A stretch of 63,436 bases of DNA, taken from assembly GCA_019752295.1 (NCBI GenBank), contig JAIEMK010000024.1:1-63436 (forward strand). The letters run 5' to 3'. The position numbers and the translations under genes were made by a program. The DNA comes from Chitinophagaceae bacterium (GTDB lineage Bacteria; Bacteroidota; Bacteroidia; Chitinophagales; Chitinophagaceae). Below the pieces are notes generated by a model. The model had not been told where the DNA came from and ran no database searches. It saw only the letters and a list, made by a program, of their open reading frames with translations. Positions within the stretch are counted from its first letter, which is position 1. Each line of letters begins with the position of its first letter. This document shows, piece after piece, positions 27,383 through 36,306 of this stretch.

Positions 27383-27943
27383 TTATTGTCTTTTAAAATA
27401 ATTCAATGATTGATTTAACAATAATGTGTCATTGCCTGGGATTATTGGGTGGCTTGCTTTTGTCACCCAAACTCCCGAAAAGATGATATTATTATTTGTC
27501 AATTTAAATATAACAGTGTCAGTCGAAAAATGAAAGCTTGAATACGGGGAATAAATTGGAACAGAGGGAATTCCCGAACCATATGTTCCTGATTGCAAAG
27601 AATAATTAAACTTAACAAAATCTGATGTGTCTGGTTTGATGACCAGAAAACTATCTTGAACTATTGTATATTTCCCTTTGTCAACTGGTAAGTGAAAGTT
27701 TGAAAAAGTATAATTTCCAGCATTGTCAAATGTCAATTTAATACTGTCCATTGCTATTGACATTGTTGAAGTTCCTACAGGAAAGGGATTATTGTTTAAA
27801 ACAGATGGATATGCAAATGAATTTATTGCTTGATTTGTAAAAGTCCATGTCCCAACTAGTGCATTTGAATGGGAACTGTCATTTTTTGAACAAGAAACAA
27901 TTAATGTCAAACTTAGAATTAGTCCCACTAATATAGATTTCAT
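27383..27943 (-). CDS. Lipoprotein of unknown function (lipocalin-like)
   Basis: 186 residues with lipobox IVSC (Cys18). The early segment LVGTWTFTNQAI is the type of the first strand of many lipocalin-like Bacteroidota lipoproteins, and the rest is strand-rich with short loops. It starts 18 bases from the attC-like box at 27962 and ends near site B, so it sits as a single cassette. The function is unknown. Confidence 0.7.
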   Translation of the reverse strand: MKSILVGLILSLTLIVSCSKNDSSHSNALVGTWTFTNQAINSFAYPSVLNNNPFPVGTSTMSIAMDSIKLTFDNAGNYTFSNFHLPVDKGKYTIVQDSFLVIKPDTSDFVKFNYSLQSGTYGSGIPSVPIYSPYSSFHFSTDTVIFKLTNNNIIFSGVWVTKASHPIIPGNDTLLLNQSLNYFKRQ

Positions 27944-27961
27944 AAAATGTATTTATGTGGC

Positions 27962-28118
27962 ATACAACGCCCCCGCATTTAAGCAGTTGGTGAATATCAC
28001 TACTGCTGCTGAAACGGGCGCAGAATGAAGTTACAAAAGATTAGAATATGATTTGCTGCAGGGATTTATTGTGACAAGTCGAGTACAGGTATTGGAAAAT
28101 GTCAGGTGCGCACTTTTA
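27962..28118. repeat. attC-like palindrome, site C (degenerate)
   Basis: Starts ATACAAC-GCC (27962-27971) and GCATTTAAGCAGTTGG (27975-27990), then the shared loop AGTTACAAAAGATTAGAATA and GGGATTTATTGTGACAAG. The left end lacks a clear complementary arm; the stop codon of the DUF5615 gene is at its end. Confidence 0.45.
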
Positions 28119-28445
28119 TTTAAGCGTTACAACTAAGGGGCCAATTGGTAATGGTGGATTATCTAAATATGAATGAACCAAAGTAGATAACTTCGTAAGT
28201 TCGGAGTAAGAATTGATTGAAGCATTTAAAACAAATACAGTAATAGTGTATTTTGAAAAGTTCTGTTGATAGCTTAGGTTTTTATCAAAAGTGAACAAGG
28301 CATCGAATTGATTCTCGATAAGTAATTTTAAAAGCTGTCCATTTTTAATTCCATTCCAACCTTTATCACGAACTGTATAAATTTCGTGTTCAGTAAAATC
28401 TAGTTTTAAGCGTTTTGGCAGATTTTCATCAAGCAAGAGCTTCAT
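28116..28445 (-). CDS. DUF5615 family PIN-like toxin
   Basis: 109 residues. Starts MKLLLDENLPKRLK with the conserved Asp-Glu pair near the N-terminus (Asp6) and goes on with EHEIYTVRDKGWNGIKNGQLL, the DUF5615 (Mut7-C-like) pattern. PIN-domain proteins of this type are ribonucleases in toxin-antitoxin pairs. The gene overlaps the upstream DUF433 antitoxin gene by 17 bp, so the two are translationally coupled. Confidence 0.85.
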   Translation of the reverse strand: MKLLLDENLPKRLKLDFTEHEIYTVRDKGWNGIKNGQLLKLLIENQFDALFTFDKNLSYQQNFSKYTITVFVLNASINSYSELTKLSTLVHSYLDNPPLPIGPLVVTLK

Positions 28446-28668
28446 AAATTTGATCTGCTTTTTGAGATGTTAGAAATTTGCTGGCAATTTCAAGGAGGCC
28501 TACCGCTTGGGCTCTTGTTACTGATGGAAAATCATCAAGAAATTCGTCTAAAGAAATGCCTGCTTCCAAATGGTCAAAAAGCGAATCTACTGGTACACGT
28601 GTGCCAATAAATACAGGTTGTCCGCTTTGTATATCCTTGTCAATATTTACGATATCCTGGATTCGCAT
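28429..28668 (-). CDS. DUF433 family antitoxin
   Basis: 79 residues. The DUF433 pattern VNIDKDIQSGQPVFIGTRVPVDSLFDHLEAG and DEFLDDFPSVTRAQAVGLLE is clear; this winged-helix-like family is the usual partner of DUF5615. It would bind its own promoter and neutralise the PIN-like toxin. It is the first gene of the pair on the minus strand and starts at ATG 28668. Confidence 0.88.
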   Translation of the reverse strand: MRIQDIVNIDKDIQSGQPVFIGTRVPVDSLFDHLEAGISLDEFLDDFPSVTRAQAVGLLEIASKFLTSQKADQIYEALA

Positions 28669-28739
28669 ATCTTAAAGTTACAATTATTTCGAGACTTCCA
28701 AAAGTTGCACCAAACACCCCAGACATTGAAGTTGGGAAA

Positions 28740-28899
28740 TGACCATACTACTGCTTGAACTGGTGCAGAATGGAGTTACAAAAGATTAGAATATGTTTTA
28801 TTGCTGGGATTTATTGTGACAAGTTGAGGACTGGTGTTTAAATATGTATTGGCCTGATGTGATATTCTACTGCACCAATTGCTTCAAGCACTGTTGTGC
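28740..28899. repeat. attC-like imperfect palindrome, site D
   Basis: Arms CTGCTTGAA-CTGGTGCAG (28751-28768) and CACCAATTGCTTCAAGCACT (28873-28892), closed by GTTGTGC (28893-28899). The loop repeats text seen at sites A and C (AGTTACAAAAGATTAGAATA, GGGATTTATTGTGACAAG). Confidence 0.55.
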
Positions 28900-28928
28900 A
28901 ATGTGTTTAGTTTTTGTATCTTAGTGTT

Positions 28929-29126
28929 ATGAAAGCGTTAGTTATAACACCGAAAAGTGACAATGAATATAAGTTCTTGTCGAACCTGCTCACCAAACTT
29001 GGAGTAGGAATATCTTCACTTTCAAAAGAAGAATTGGAAGATATAGGTCTTTCGAAAATGATGCATAATATTGACAAGACCAAAAAAGCCAGCCGCTCAG
29101 AAATCATGAAAAAACTTAACTCATAA
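28929..29126 (+). CDS. RelB-type antitoxin
   Basis: 65 residues from ATG 28929; the frame opens earlier but ATG 28929 fits the short antitoxin start MKALVITPKSDNEYKFLS. The ending SRSEIMKKLNS and the phrase LLTKLGVGISSLSKEELEDI are typical of this group. It overlaps the toxin start by one base (TAATG at 29124-29128). It lies 30 bases from the attC-like site D. Confidence 0.75.
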   Translation: MKALVITPKSDNEYKFLSNLLTKLGVGISSLSKEELEDIGLSKMMHNIDKTKKASRSEIMKKLNS

Positions 29127-29391
29127 TGAAAGTTGAGTTTTTAAAGAAATTTTCAAAAGATCTTGATGTAATTGGCCCCAAGTCTGTTAAAATAAATGCT
29201 ATAAAATTATAGAATTGATGGAGTCTGTCAATTCGTTAGATGAAATTCCAAATACGAAGAAACTCAAAGGTCATAAGTCTGCGTATAGAACAAGAGTAGG
29301 AGATTATCGTTTAGGCTTTTTCTTTGAAAATGCTACAATCTCAATTGCCAGATTTGTTCATAGAAAGGACATCTATAAAGTTTTCCCTTAA
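29126..29391 (+). pseudogene. RelE/ParE-type toxin with a frameshift
   Basis: The start MKVEFLKKFSKDLDVIGPKS and the later text KKLKGHKSAYRTRVGDYRLG, FFFENATISIARFVHRKD and IYKVFP form a typical RelE/ParE protein, but the first frame stops at TAG 29210-29212 after 28 codons. Reading resumes in the -1 frame from about 29206 (ATT ATA GAA). One missing A in the run at 29203-29206 explains it. The mutation may be a real inactivation or an assembly error. Confidence 0.8.
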
Positions 29392-29543
29392 ACAGCCAAA
29401 GTTTATATTTCATAGCACACAACACTTGAAATTAAACAATCCCCCAAATAAAGAAAAACATAAATCTACTCTAAGCAGCCTGCAAATCAATTCTTCCTTG
29501 ATGGCCGTAGACGGCATTTCGAAACAAATCAATTTTCCCGAAA

Positions 29544-30482
29544 TTAAGAATCGATCTTGAAAAACATCTTCACACAAAAAAGGATTCGACCCAGGGGCGA
29601 CTTGTTTTTATAGGCCAGTATCAAATCGCGGTATTTGAAAAAAGTTTTGAAACGCAATACCCTGTTTCTGAAAGAATTATTTTGATAACTCTCGCAAATA
29701 TTTTTGAAGACATTCTTTTCTTCCACTCTTTCGGCCGGACAGGTTTCGTACAAAAATTGCATTCGATCCCGGCTCCTCTGCTCCTTTTCGGCTCTGGATG
29801 GTTTATGTTTTTTATTGCTTTTTGCAAATGTGTTTGCACTCACCGTATTGGACGAATGCTGACGGTATAATACCAATGGCGCTGCCAGATATTTTACAGG
29901 CTTGTAACAAGTTGCCATAAAAGCCAGCCAGAAGTCATGCGCAACAAGGCTTGGAAAGGGAATGCACTTCTCTGCCAACTCTCTTTTAAAAAGAAAAGCA
30001 TGACCCGGCGCCCAAGTGCCAATTACAAACATCAAAGCAGAATTGAATCCAATTTGATTTTTTATATCCGACATTTTTTTGTGCAGGCTCTTGCCCTCCT
30101 CATCCACTAATTCCGAATTACTATAAATTAATAATGATTCACCAATACCATTAAAAAGGGTTTTCAATTTGTCGGCTACCCAAATGTCATCCTGATCGCT
30201 TAAAGCAATAAAATTTCCAGTACTCAACGAAATGCCCTTTTCAAAATTTTTTACAAATCCGATATTCACTTCGTTTGAAAAAATTTTCACGATCGGATTC
30301 TTTGCTGCATAATCATTCAGAATCTGTAATGTGCCGTCATTTGAACAATCATCCACAATAATTAATTCTGCAGGAGACAGGGTTTGTTGAAGGATACTAT
30401 CGATTTGCTGCTGCAAAAACCTTTCTCCGTTATAAGTTGCCATTACCACAGAGATTCTTGCCGATGCATATTCAGGATTCAT
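29544..30482 (-). CDS. Family 2 glycosyltransferase
   Basis: 312 residues. GT-A motifs: ISVVMATYNGERFLQQQIDS at the start, IIVDDCSNDGTLQILNDYA, and FIALSDQDDIWVADKLK (the DxD-type element SDQDD). Transfers a sugar from a nucleotide donor for envelope polysaccharide or LPS. It overlaps meaB by 11 bp (30472-30482), so it is cotranscribed with it on the minus strand. Start ATG 30482. Confidence 0.88.
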   Translation of the reverse strand: MNPEYASARISVVMATYNGERFLQQQIDSILQQTLSPAELIIVDDCSNDGTLQILNDYAAKNPIVKIFSNEVNIGFVKNFEKGISLSTGNFIALSDQDDIWVADKLKTLFNGIGESLLIYSNSELVDEEGKSLHKKMSDIKNQIGFNSALMFVIGTWAPGHAFLFKRELAEKCIPFPSLVAHDFWLAFMATCYKPVKYLAAPLVLYRQHSSNTVSANTFAKSNKKHKPSRAEKEQRSRDRMQFLYETCPAERVEEKNVFKNICESYQNNSFRNRVLRFKTFFKYRDLILAYKNKSPLGRILFCVKMFFKIDS

Positions 30483-31377
30483 TGTACAGTTTTTGAGCGA
30501 GTGTAAATAAATTGAACCCCGGTTGCTGATATTGAGCCAGTATCATTTTCCGGATAGATTCTTTTTGAATACCCCGCATTTTTTTTTGCTGTATTAACTG
30601 AAAAACCCTTTCGGTTAATAACCATATTTTTCTATCCGACACCGTTACGCCTGCCTCGAAACTTTCTATTGCCAAACAAAGTTCTTCCACGCCCACTCTG
30701 GATGAAGCAATGGTTTTTAACACCCGAACTTCTTTTCCTTGCTTGTTTCCGGTTGATAGCATTAAACGCAGATTGCGCACAAAATTATCTGCATCTGGCC
30801 TGTCGCTTTTATTAATTACAAATATATCGGCAATCTCCATCAGCCCTGCTTTCATCGCTTGCACTTCATCACCCGCCTCGGGCACCAATACTACAACAGT
30901 TGTATCTGCTAATCCCGCAATTTCAATTTCGCTCTGACCAACCCCTACCGTTTCCACAATAATATAATCGAAGAAAGAAGCCTGCAGGAGCGCAGTAATT
31001 TCAATAATATGCGGATGCAAACCACCCAACGATCCCCGGCTTGCTAAAGAACGGATATATACATTGGGATGGGTATACCATTCATTCATCCGGATACGGT
31101 CGCCCAATAAAGCCCCCAGATTAAAAGGCGAGGAAGGATCTACACATAAAACCGCAACCCGCTTATCTTTTACTACCCATTGCGCAATCAACGCATCTAC
31201 CAAACTGCTTTTGCCCGCTCCCGGCGGACCCGTAATGCCTATCACCGGTGTTGTTGAATGAGGCAGTTGTTCCAATAACTGCTCGTAGCCCAACACTTCG
31301 TTCTCGACTAACGAAATGGCTCTTGCCAAAACTTTATAATTACCTGCCTTAATATCGTTTAATAATGATTGCCACAT
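30472..31377 (-). CDS. meaB: MeaB-type GTPase (methylmalonyl-CoA mutase chaperone)
   Basis: 301 residues from ATG 31377. The P-loop GITGPPGAGKSSLV (Lys56) and VAVLCVDPSSPFNLGALLGD followed by RIRMNEW are the MeaB/ArgK pattern; VVLVPEAGDEVQAMKAGLME is also typical. MeaB loads and guards adenosylcobalamin in methylmalonyl-CoA mutase. The mutase is not in the window, so it must be encoded elsewhere. The gene fits the B12 theme here (riboswitch, receptor, MetH). Confidence 0.93.
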   Translation of the reverse strand: MWQSLLNDIKAGNYKVLARAISLVENEVLGYEQLLEQLPHSTTPVIGITGPPGAGKSSLVDALIAQWVVKDKRVAVLCVDPSSPFNLGALLGDRIRMNEWYTHPNVYIRSLASRGSLGGLHPHIIEITALLQASFFDYIIVETVGVGQSEIEIAGLADTTVVVLVPEAGDEVQAMKAGLMEIADIFVINKSDRPDADNFVRNLRLMLSTGNKQGKEVRVLKTIASSRVGVEELCLAIESFEAGVTVSDRKIWLLTERVFQLIQQKKMRGIQKESIRKMILAQYQQPGFNLFTLAQKLYNES

Positions 31378-31474
31378 ATTGCTGAGCGACCCTAAATTTA
31401 ATGGAAAGCAATTGAAAAAATTTATTCGGTTATTTTTTCCCGAATATTCAGTAGCATTGAAAAGATTTAAAGCT

Positions 31475-32662
31475 ATGCTGAAAAAAAATGCACCCATTTA
31501 TTTGTTCACCATTTTATTGGCCGCAGTTTTTTTGAGCAGGGCATTGCTTTCTCTTACACTACTCGCATGGACAGGCTTCGCGATTTGGCAATTCATAAAA
31601 ACAAAGAACCCATTTTATAAAACCCCAATATTTATTTGGAGTTGCATGCCCCTTTGTTTCTGGCTCTTGGGGGCCTGGCAAAATAGCTTAACTGGAGATA
31701 GTATCAATTATTTATTAACCCTTGCCGCATATCCTGCAACAGTTTGTATTGTTGAATCGGTTCCGGTTGAAACAATTGAAAAAAAATGGATCCCCATCTG
31801 GCTTCTTGCTACCGGCATTGGTTTGGCTTACCCCATCGGTTGGTACCTCCTGCATTTTACCTCTTCGAACGAAGCTTATGGCTCCGGTAAATCCTTACCC
31901 ACTTTTATGGATTCAGACCATATAAGATTTTCTATTTTTTTATGCAGCAGTTTTTTGCTCCTGCTCCTGTACCCGACTTTTAAAAAAATGACAAGCCAAA
32001 TTCTCGCATCCATTTTATTTGTATTGATTTTATTTTTATCGGTTCGAACCGGATGGATAATAGTGATTAGCATTCTGTTAATTTATGCCATCCTCGCTAT
32101 CAGAAAAAACAAAAAAATAGCAGGAAAAAAAATGGCTTGGGCATTGGTTTTATTGTTGGGAATGATTACCCTCTCCTATTTTGTTTTTCCAACGGTGCAT
32201 CAAAAAATTGCTTATAGCATTTGGGACTGGAATCAGTTTCAACCGGGCAAATACGATTCAAATTATTCGGATGCAACCAGAAGGGCTGTGAATTATTCGG
32301 CATGGAATTCCATTAAAAATAATTTTTCTTCAAACGCAGGATGGGTATCAGTTCCAGCCGCTTTACAAAAAAGTTTCTCATCCGATTTTGCAAATCAAAA
32401 AACAGAGTATGGCTGGCCTTTTAACCAATGGTTGTACTGGTGGATGGGGAGCGGTTGGTGGGGTATGTTGCTTTTTACAGGATGGTTGTTTTATCCTTTT
32501 TTCGTAGGTATTCGAAAAGAAAATATGGGGCTGGTTTGCTGGACAATTGCAATTGCCCTGAGTTGCATTGTGGAATCGACATTGAATTTTCAGTTTGGAG
32601 TATTTCTACACGTTTGGCCAATAGCCATCTTGTGGAAATGCGGCTATTTTAAAATTCGATAG
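31475..32662 (+). CDS. O-antigen ligase/polymerase-like membrane protein
   Basis: 395 residues from ATG 31475; the frame continues upstream into the meaB start region. It has roughly ten hydrophobic segments and a large periplasmic loop with RRAVNYSAWNSIKNN and TEYGWPFNQWLYWWMGSGWW, the usual layout of Wzy/WaaL-type proteins. Its 3' end overlaps the convergent glycosyltransferase gene by 19 bp (32644-32662), so the two ends share sequence. Confidence 0.75.
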   Translation: MLKKNAPIYLFTILLAAVFLSRALLSLTLLAWTGFAIWQFIKTKNPFYKTPIFIWSCMPLCFWLLGAWQNSLTGDSINYLLTLAAYPATVCIVESVPVETIEKKWIPIWLLATGIGLAYPIGWYLLHFTSSNEAYGSGKSLPTFMDSDHIRFSIFLCSSFLLLLLYPTFKKMTSQILASILFVLILFLSVRTGWIIVISILLIYAILAIRKNKKIAGKKMAWALVLLLGMITLSYFVFPTVHQKIAYSIWDWNQFQPGKYDSNYSDATRRAVNYSAWNSIKNNFSSNAGWVSVPAALQKSFSSDFANQKTEYGWPFNQWLYWWMGSGWWGMLLFTGWLFYPFFVGIRKENMGLVCWTIAIALSCIVESTLNFQFGVFLHVWPIAILWKCGYFKIR

Positions 32663-33516
32663 TTCTTATAATCGAATAGCCTTTTGCCCGTCATTTTTTC
32701 GAAGCGATAGAGTATTTTTTCTTTCAGAGAGAATCGTTTTTTTTGAATATCTAACTCCACCAGAAAATTTTTGTTTGCAATTCTTTGCTGCATAACTGCC
32801 GGATGTGTGCCCTCAAATTTTTGTAGAGAATCGAACTGATTAAAATCAAAATAATCAGAGCCGTTGATTACTTCTTCTGCCTGCACTTCGGGAAGCAGGA
32901 ACCTTGCCACATTCTTAATTTTTTGTTGCATCGATTCAGGGCTCTTTACCCATCCGTAGTGATAAACCGATGCGTTCAATAATTTTACTTTCAGCTTCTC
33001 GCCATTTTTTCGAAAGCCTTGTGCATCACGATAAGCTTTGATGGATGAATCGTTGCGTAAAATTCTTACTTCGTGATTGTACCACCTTCTGCTATCTCCC
33101 ACATAATCGTATGTGCCGTAAAAGTGGAGCCACTTAAAAAGCAAGCCTTCTACTTTTAAATCGTCTTTATACCTTTTACAGGCTTCTACAATTGTTTCAT
33201 GGTATTTTTCGTGGATAACTTCGTCGGCCTGAATATAAAATGCCCAATCGCTGCCGGGATCAATCAACCTAAATGCTTTATTGGTTTCAACAGCCAAAAC
33301 ATTTTCTCCATTTGCCGGTTTCATCTCCCAAACAGAATGATGGATCTTAATTTTGGGATCAGCAATCGATTCTATCAACAACAATGTTTCGTCGTTTGAT
33401 TCACCCACCAAAACAATCATTTCATCAACAACCGGTAAAACAGAACGAATCGCTTCCAAAATGGGATAATCATTCAATATTGCATTGCGTATAATCGTAA
33501 AACCTGAAATTCGCAT
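32644..33516 (-). CDS. Glycosyltransferase (GT2, WaaE-like group)
   Basis: 290 residues from ATG 33516; the frame extends to 33627 but that part overlaps the next gene's leader. Starts MRISGFTIIRNAILNDYPIL, then EMIVLVGESNDETLLLIESI and the DxD-like FYIQADEVIHE. These are features of GT2-type LPS core transferases; the acceptor cannot be told. It converges with the O-antigen ligase-like gene and lies 80 bases from coaX, which is divergent. Confidence 0.82.
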   Translation of the reverse strand: MRISGFTIIRNAILNDYPILEAIRSVLPVVDEMIVLVGESNDETLLLIESIADPKIKIHHSVWEMKPANGENVLAVETNKAFRLIDPGSDWAFYIQADEVIHEKYHETIVEACKRYKDDLKVEGLLFKWLHFYGTYDYVGDSRRWYNHEVRILRNDSSIKAYRDAQGFRKNGEKLKVKLLNASVYHYGWVKSPESMQQKIKNVARFLLPEVQAEEVINGSDYFDFNQFDSLQKFEGTHPAVMQQRIANKNFLVELDIQKKRFSLKEKILYRFEKMTGKRLFDYKNYRILK

Positions 33517-33595
33517 AATTAGTTCCCTTAGATTTTCCAAAGAACCGAAAACTTTCGCATCTTGCCGGGATAAACCAAAAATTAAAAAGCGATCT

Positions 33596-34324
33596 ATGCA
33601 AAGAACATGCTGTCTGGATTTTGGCAATACCCGCTTAAAATGCGCCCTCTTTGAAGGGCGGGAGCTGCTTGACTTACTGGTGCTAGAAAACGATCATCCC
33701 GACACCCTTCTTAAAATTGTGCAGGATTTTAAACCACATAAATCTATTCTTGCCTCGGTAATCAATCACAATCCAGAGGCGGAGCAAATTTTAATTGATC
33801 ATACAAGGTTCCATAAATTAGGGCATCAGAGCAAAATTCCATTTTCTACACCTGTTGGAAAACCCGAGACAATTGGGGCAGACCGACTTGCTTCTGTAGC
33901 CGGCGCTGTGGATTTGTTTCCGAATCAACACAATTTGGTCATCCAATTGGGCTCATGCATCGTGTATAATTTTGTAAATAAGGCACATGAGTTTTTGGGA
34001 GGAAGCATTTCGCCCGGAATGTTGATGCGCTTTCGTTCTATGCACGAATACACCGCATTATTGCCCCAAATTGAGCCCGAAAATCAGTTCCCTTTGATCG
34101 GCTACGACACCAAAACCAATATTTTGAGTGGTGTTTTGCTTGGAATGACAAAAGAAATTGATGGAATTATTGACGCTTATGCGTTGAAATTCAACAACTT
34201 TAACGTGCTATTAACCGGGGGAGATATGGCTTTTTTTGCGCCACACTTAAAAAACAAGATATTTGCCGACCCTTACCTAATTTATAAAGGCCTATATGCG
34301 ATCAGTGAGTTTAACAATGTTTAG
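33596..34324 (+). CDS. coaX: Type III pantothenate kinase
   Basis: 242 residues from ATG 33596; the longer frame from 33485 overlaps the divergent glycosyltransferase gene. Starts MQRTCCLDFGNTRLKCALFE (ATP-binding Asp8), with PETIGADRLASVAGA and GGSISPGMLMRFRSMHEYTA. It phosphorylates pantothenate, the first step of CoA synthesis, and type III enzymes are not inhibited by CoA. It is followed by an overlapping outer-membrane protein gene (8 bp). Confidence 0.93.
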   Translation: MQRTCCLDFGNTRLKCALFEGRELLDLLVLENDHPDTLLKIVQDFKPHKSILASVINHNPEAEQILIDHTRFHKLGHQSKIPFSTPVGKPETIGADRLASVAGAVDLFPNQHNLVIQLGSCIVYNFVNKAHEFLGGSISPGMLMRFRSMHEYTALLPQIEPENQFPLIGYDTKTNILSGVLLGMTKEIDGIIDAYALKFNNFNVLLTGGDMAFFAPHLKNKIFADPYLIYKGLYAISEFNNV

Positions 34325-35669
34325 GTTTTTTACGGTACTAGTTTTCGGATTTCCGCTACTAACTGCCCATGCTCAAGAGAACTCTCCCTATTCCAGATAT
34401 GGCTTAGGAGACTATTTTCAGGGGCAACATATTATTAGCCGCTCCATGGGCGGTTTAGCTGCAGCTTATGCTGATGGGCTGTCGAATAATAACGGACAAA
34501 GCATCAATTTTGCAAACCCCGCCAGTTACTCGAATATTTATATGATGGCATATGATATTGGTTTAACGATTGATAGCCGTACTTTAAAAAGTGTGAATCC
34601 CGACGGAAAGTTCACATCCAATAATTTTACCCCTTCCTATTTTGCACTAGGTATTCCCCTCAATAAAAAAAGAGGATTGGGTTTGGCTTTCGGTCTTAAG
34701 CCACTAAGCAGAATCAACTATTCGATCACCGACGAAGGAAGAGCAGCCGGAGATAGTATTATTCATGCATACCAAGGAAGCGGTGGATTGAATGAACTTT
34801 TTATCGGTGTTGGAAAAAGATGGAAAGGATTTAGCCTTGGATTTAATACGGGTGTACGCTTTGGAAGAAAAGAAATTTCAACCCTTACTACATTCATTAA
34901 TGATACGGTGAGCTACGAAAAATCAAAATCAGGTTCTGTTTCTAATTTCAGTTCCTTTTTCCTTTCCGGCGGAACACAATACGAGTTTGTTGTAAAAACT
35001 AAAAATACACCCGATACTAAAACAATTGAAAGATATTTGGTGCGACTGGGCTTAACTGGCAATCTGGGATCGAATATGAAAGCCACTCAGGACATTGAAA
35101 GATCTACTTTTTATTACAACGCAAATGGTGTAATTACTCAAATTGATAGCGTGTACGCACAACAAAATATCAAAGGCGTAATTGTAATGCCCTCTTCTTA
35201 TGCAGCGGGTATAACACTTCGAAAAACTACGCAGGCGCCAAGGGGTTTATTTGATATATGGAGTTTGGGAGCTGAGTACACCGCTACACAATGGAGTAAA
35301 TATCGCTACTTTGAGCAGGCAGATCAGTTATCGAATAGCTGGATGTTTAAAGTAGGTGGATCCGTTTCGCCCGACCCCGTTAGCGGAAGAAGTTATTGGG
35401 GAGCTGTGAATTATCGTTTCGGATTTTTTATGGGTAAGGACTATGTGAATCCCGACGGTAATGGATTAAAAATGATTGGCGGTTCTTTTGGAATGGGCAT
35501 TCCTATTCGCAAATGGAATAGTTATAACAACCAATTTGCCATTGTGAATACCTCTCTGCAATTTGGCAAAAGAGGCGACTCGAAAAATAATGTGACAGAA
35601 GGATTTTTCCGCTTATCATTTGGTTTAAGTTTAAGCGATATTTGGTTTATTCCACGCAGATATGACTAA
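34317..35669 (+). CDS. Outer-membrane protein (FadL/OmpP1-like barrel)
   Basis: 450 residues from ATG 34317; a short extension to 34296 is possible. Signal peptide ends TAHAQE. It has the typical start ENSPYSRYGLGDYFQGQH, then SRSMGGLAAAYADGL, and many amphipathic strands to the C-terminus (WFIPRRYD). This architecture is found in many Bacteroidota outer-membrane proteins associated with envelope lipid genes; it ends 8 bp inside lptC. Confidence 0.7.
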   Translation: MFRFFTVLVFGFPLLTAHAQENSPYSRYGLGDYFQGQHIISRSMGGLAAAYADGLSNNNGQSINFANPASYSNIYMMAYDIGLTIDSRTLKSVNPDGKFTSNNFTPSYFALGIPLNKKRGLGLAFGLKPLSRINYSITDEGRAAGDSIIHAYQGSGGLNELFIGVGKRWKGFSLGFNTGVRFGRKEISTLTTFINDTVSYEKSKSGSVSNFSSFFLSGGTQYEFVVKTKNTPDTKTIERYLVRLGLTGNLGSNMKATQDIERSTFYYNANGVITQIDSVYAQQNIKGVIVMPSSYAAGITLRKTTQAPRGLFDIWSLGAEYTATQWSKYRYFEQADQLSNSWMFKVGGSVSPDPVSGRSYWGAVNYRFGFFMGKDYVNPDGNGLKMIGGSFGMGIPIRKWNSYNNQFAIVNTSLQFGKRGDSKNNVTEGFFRLSFGLSLSDIWFIPRRYD

Positions 35670-36252
35670 TCGTTACAACCATATTCAAACCATATTAGCA
35701 GCCATCTTTATGGGCTGCTTTTTTGTGTTTACGGGATGCGAAAACGATATCAATATTGTAAAAAATCTGGGGAAGAAAAAATTAGGGGTGGATGAAGCCC
35801 GACAGGTTGAAACTTATATGAGTCAGGATGGTAAAACCAAGGCAAAACTTGTTGCCCCCCTTATGCTTTTAACGCAGGATGAATACGGCAAAAAAATAGA
35901 ATACCCCAAAACACTGCGTGTTGATTTTTTTGACGACACCCTGCACATACAAAGTAAATTATTTGCGCTCTATGGCACTTATTCGGAAAGAGAGAATAAA
36001 ATTTTATTAAAAGATAGCGTGATCATTTTTAATATTAAGGGCGATACTTTGATTTGCAAAGAACTTACCTGGGATCAGGCTACACAAAGGTTTACAACCG
36101 ATAAACAAATTTTTATCAGTCAGTCATCCCCCGCGCGCCAAAGGCTTTTTGGTATTGGATTTAGCTCTGATCAGAATTTGACCGACGTACATATTGGGCA
36201 CGTTCAGCCCGGAAGTTTTTTTATTGTTCCCGATAGTAGTACCATCAAGTAA
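35662..36252 (+). CDS. lptC: LptC-type LPS export protein
   Basis: 196 residues with N-terminal anchor and lipobox-like TGC (Cys26). Then RQVETYMSQDGKTKAKLVAP followed by YPKTLRVDFFDDTLHIQSKL, the strand-repeat pattern of LptC/OstA-like proteins, which bridge the inner-membrane LPS transporter and the periplasmic bridge protein LptA. The gene is coupled to the outer-membrane protein gene by an 8-bp overlap. It fits with the LpxH-like enzyme and other LPS genes in the window. Confidence 0.85.
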   Translation: MTNRYNHIQTILAAIFMGCFFVFTGCENDINIVKNLGKKKLGVDEARQVETYMSQDGKTKAKLVAPLMLLTQDEYGKKIEYPKTLRVDFFDDTLHIQSKLFALYGTYSERENKILLKDSVIIFNIKGDTLICKELTWDQATQRFTTDKQIFISQSSPARQRLFGIGFSSDQNLTDVHIGHVQPGSFFIVPDSSTIK

Positions 36253-36306
36253 ACAAATACCCGCTTTAAGGGTTATATATATTTACAAAAAACTAAATCG
36301 ATTCAA

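Noticed and set aside
29195..29215. Programmed -1 frameshift in the RelE gene
   Set aside because: No clear slippery heptamer with a downstream stem was found; a simple deletion of one A explains the data.
29324..29560. 78-codon plus frame beyond the relE region
   Set aside because: It is in a different frame from the RelE remnant and runs into the glycosyltransferase gene's end; it has no domain.
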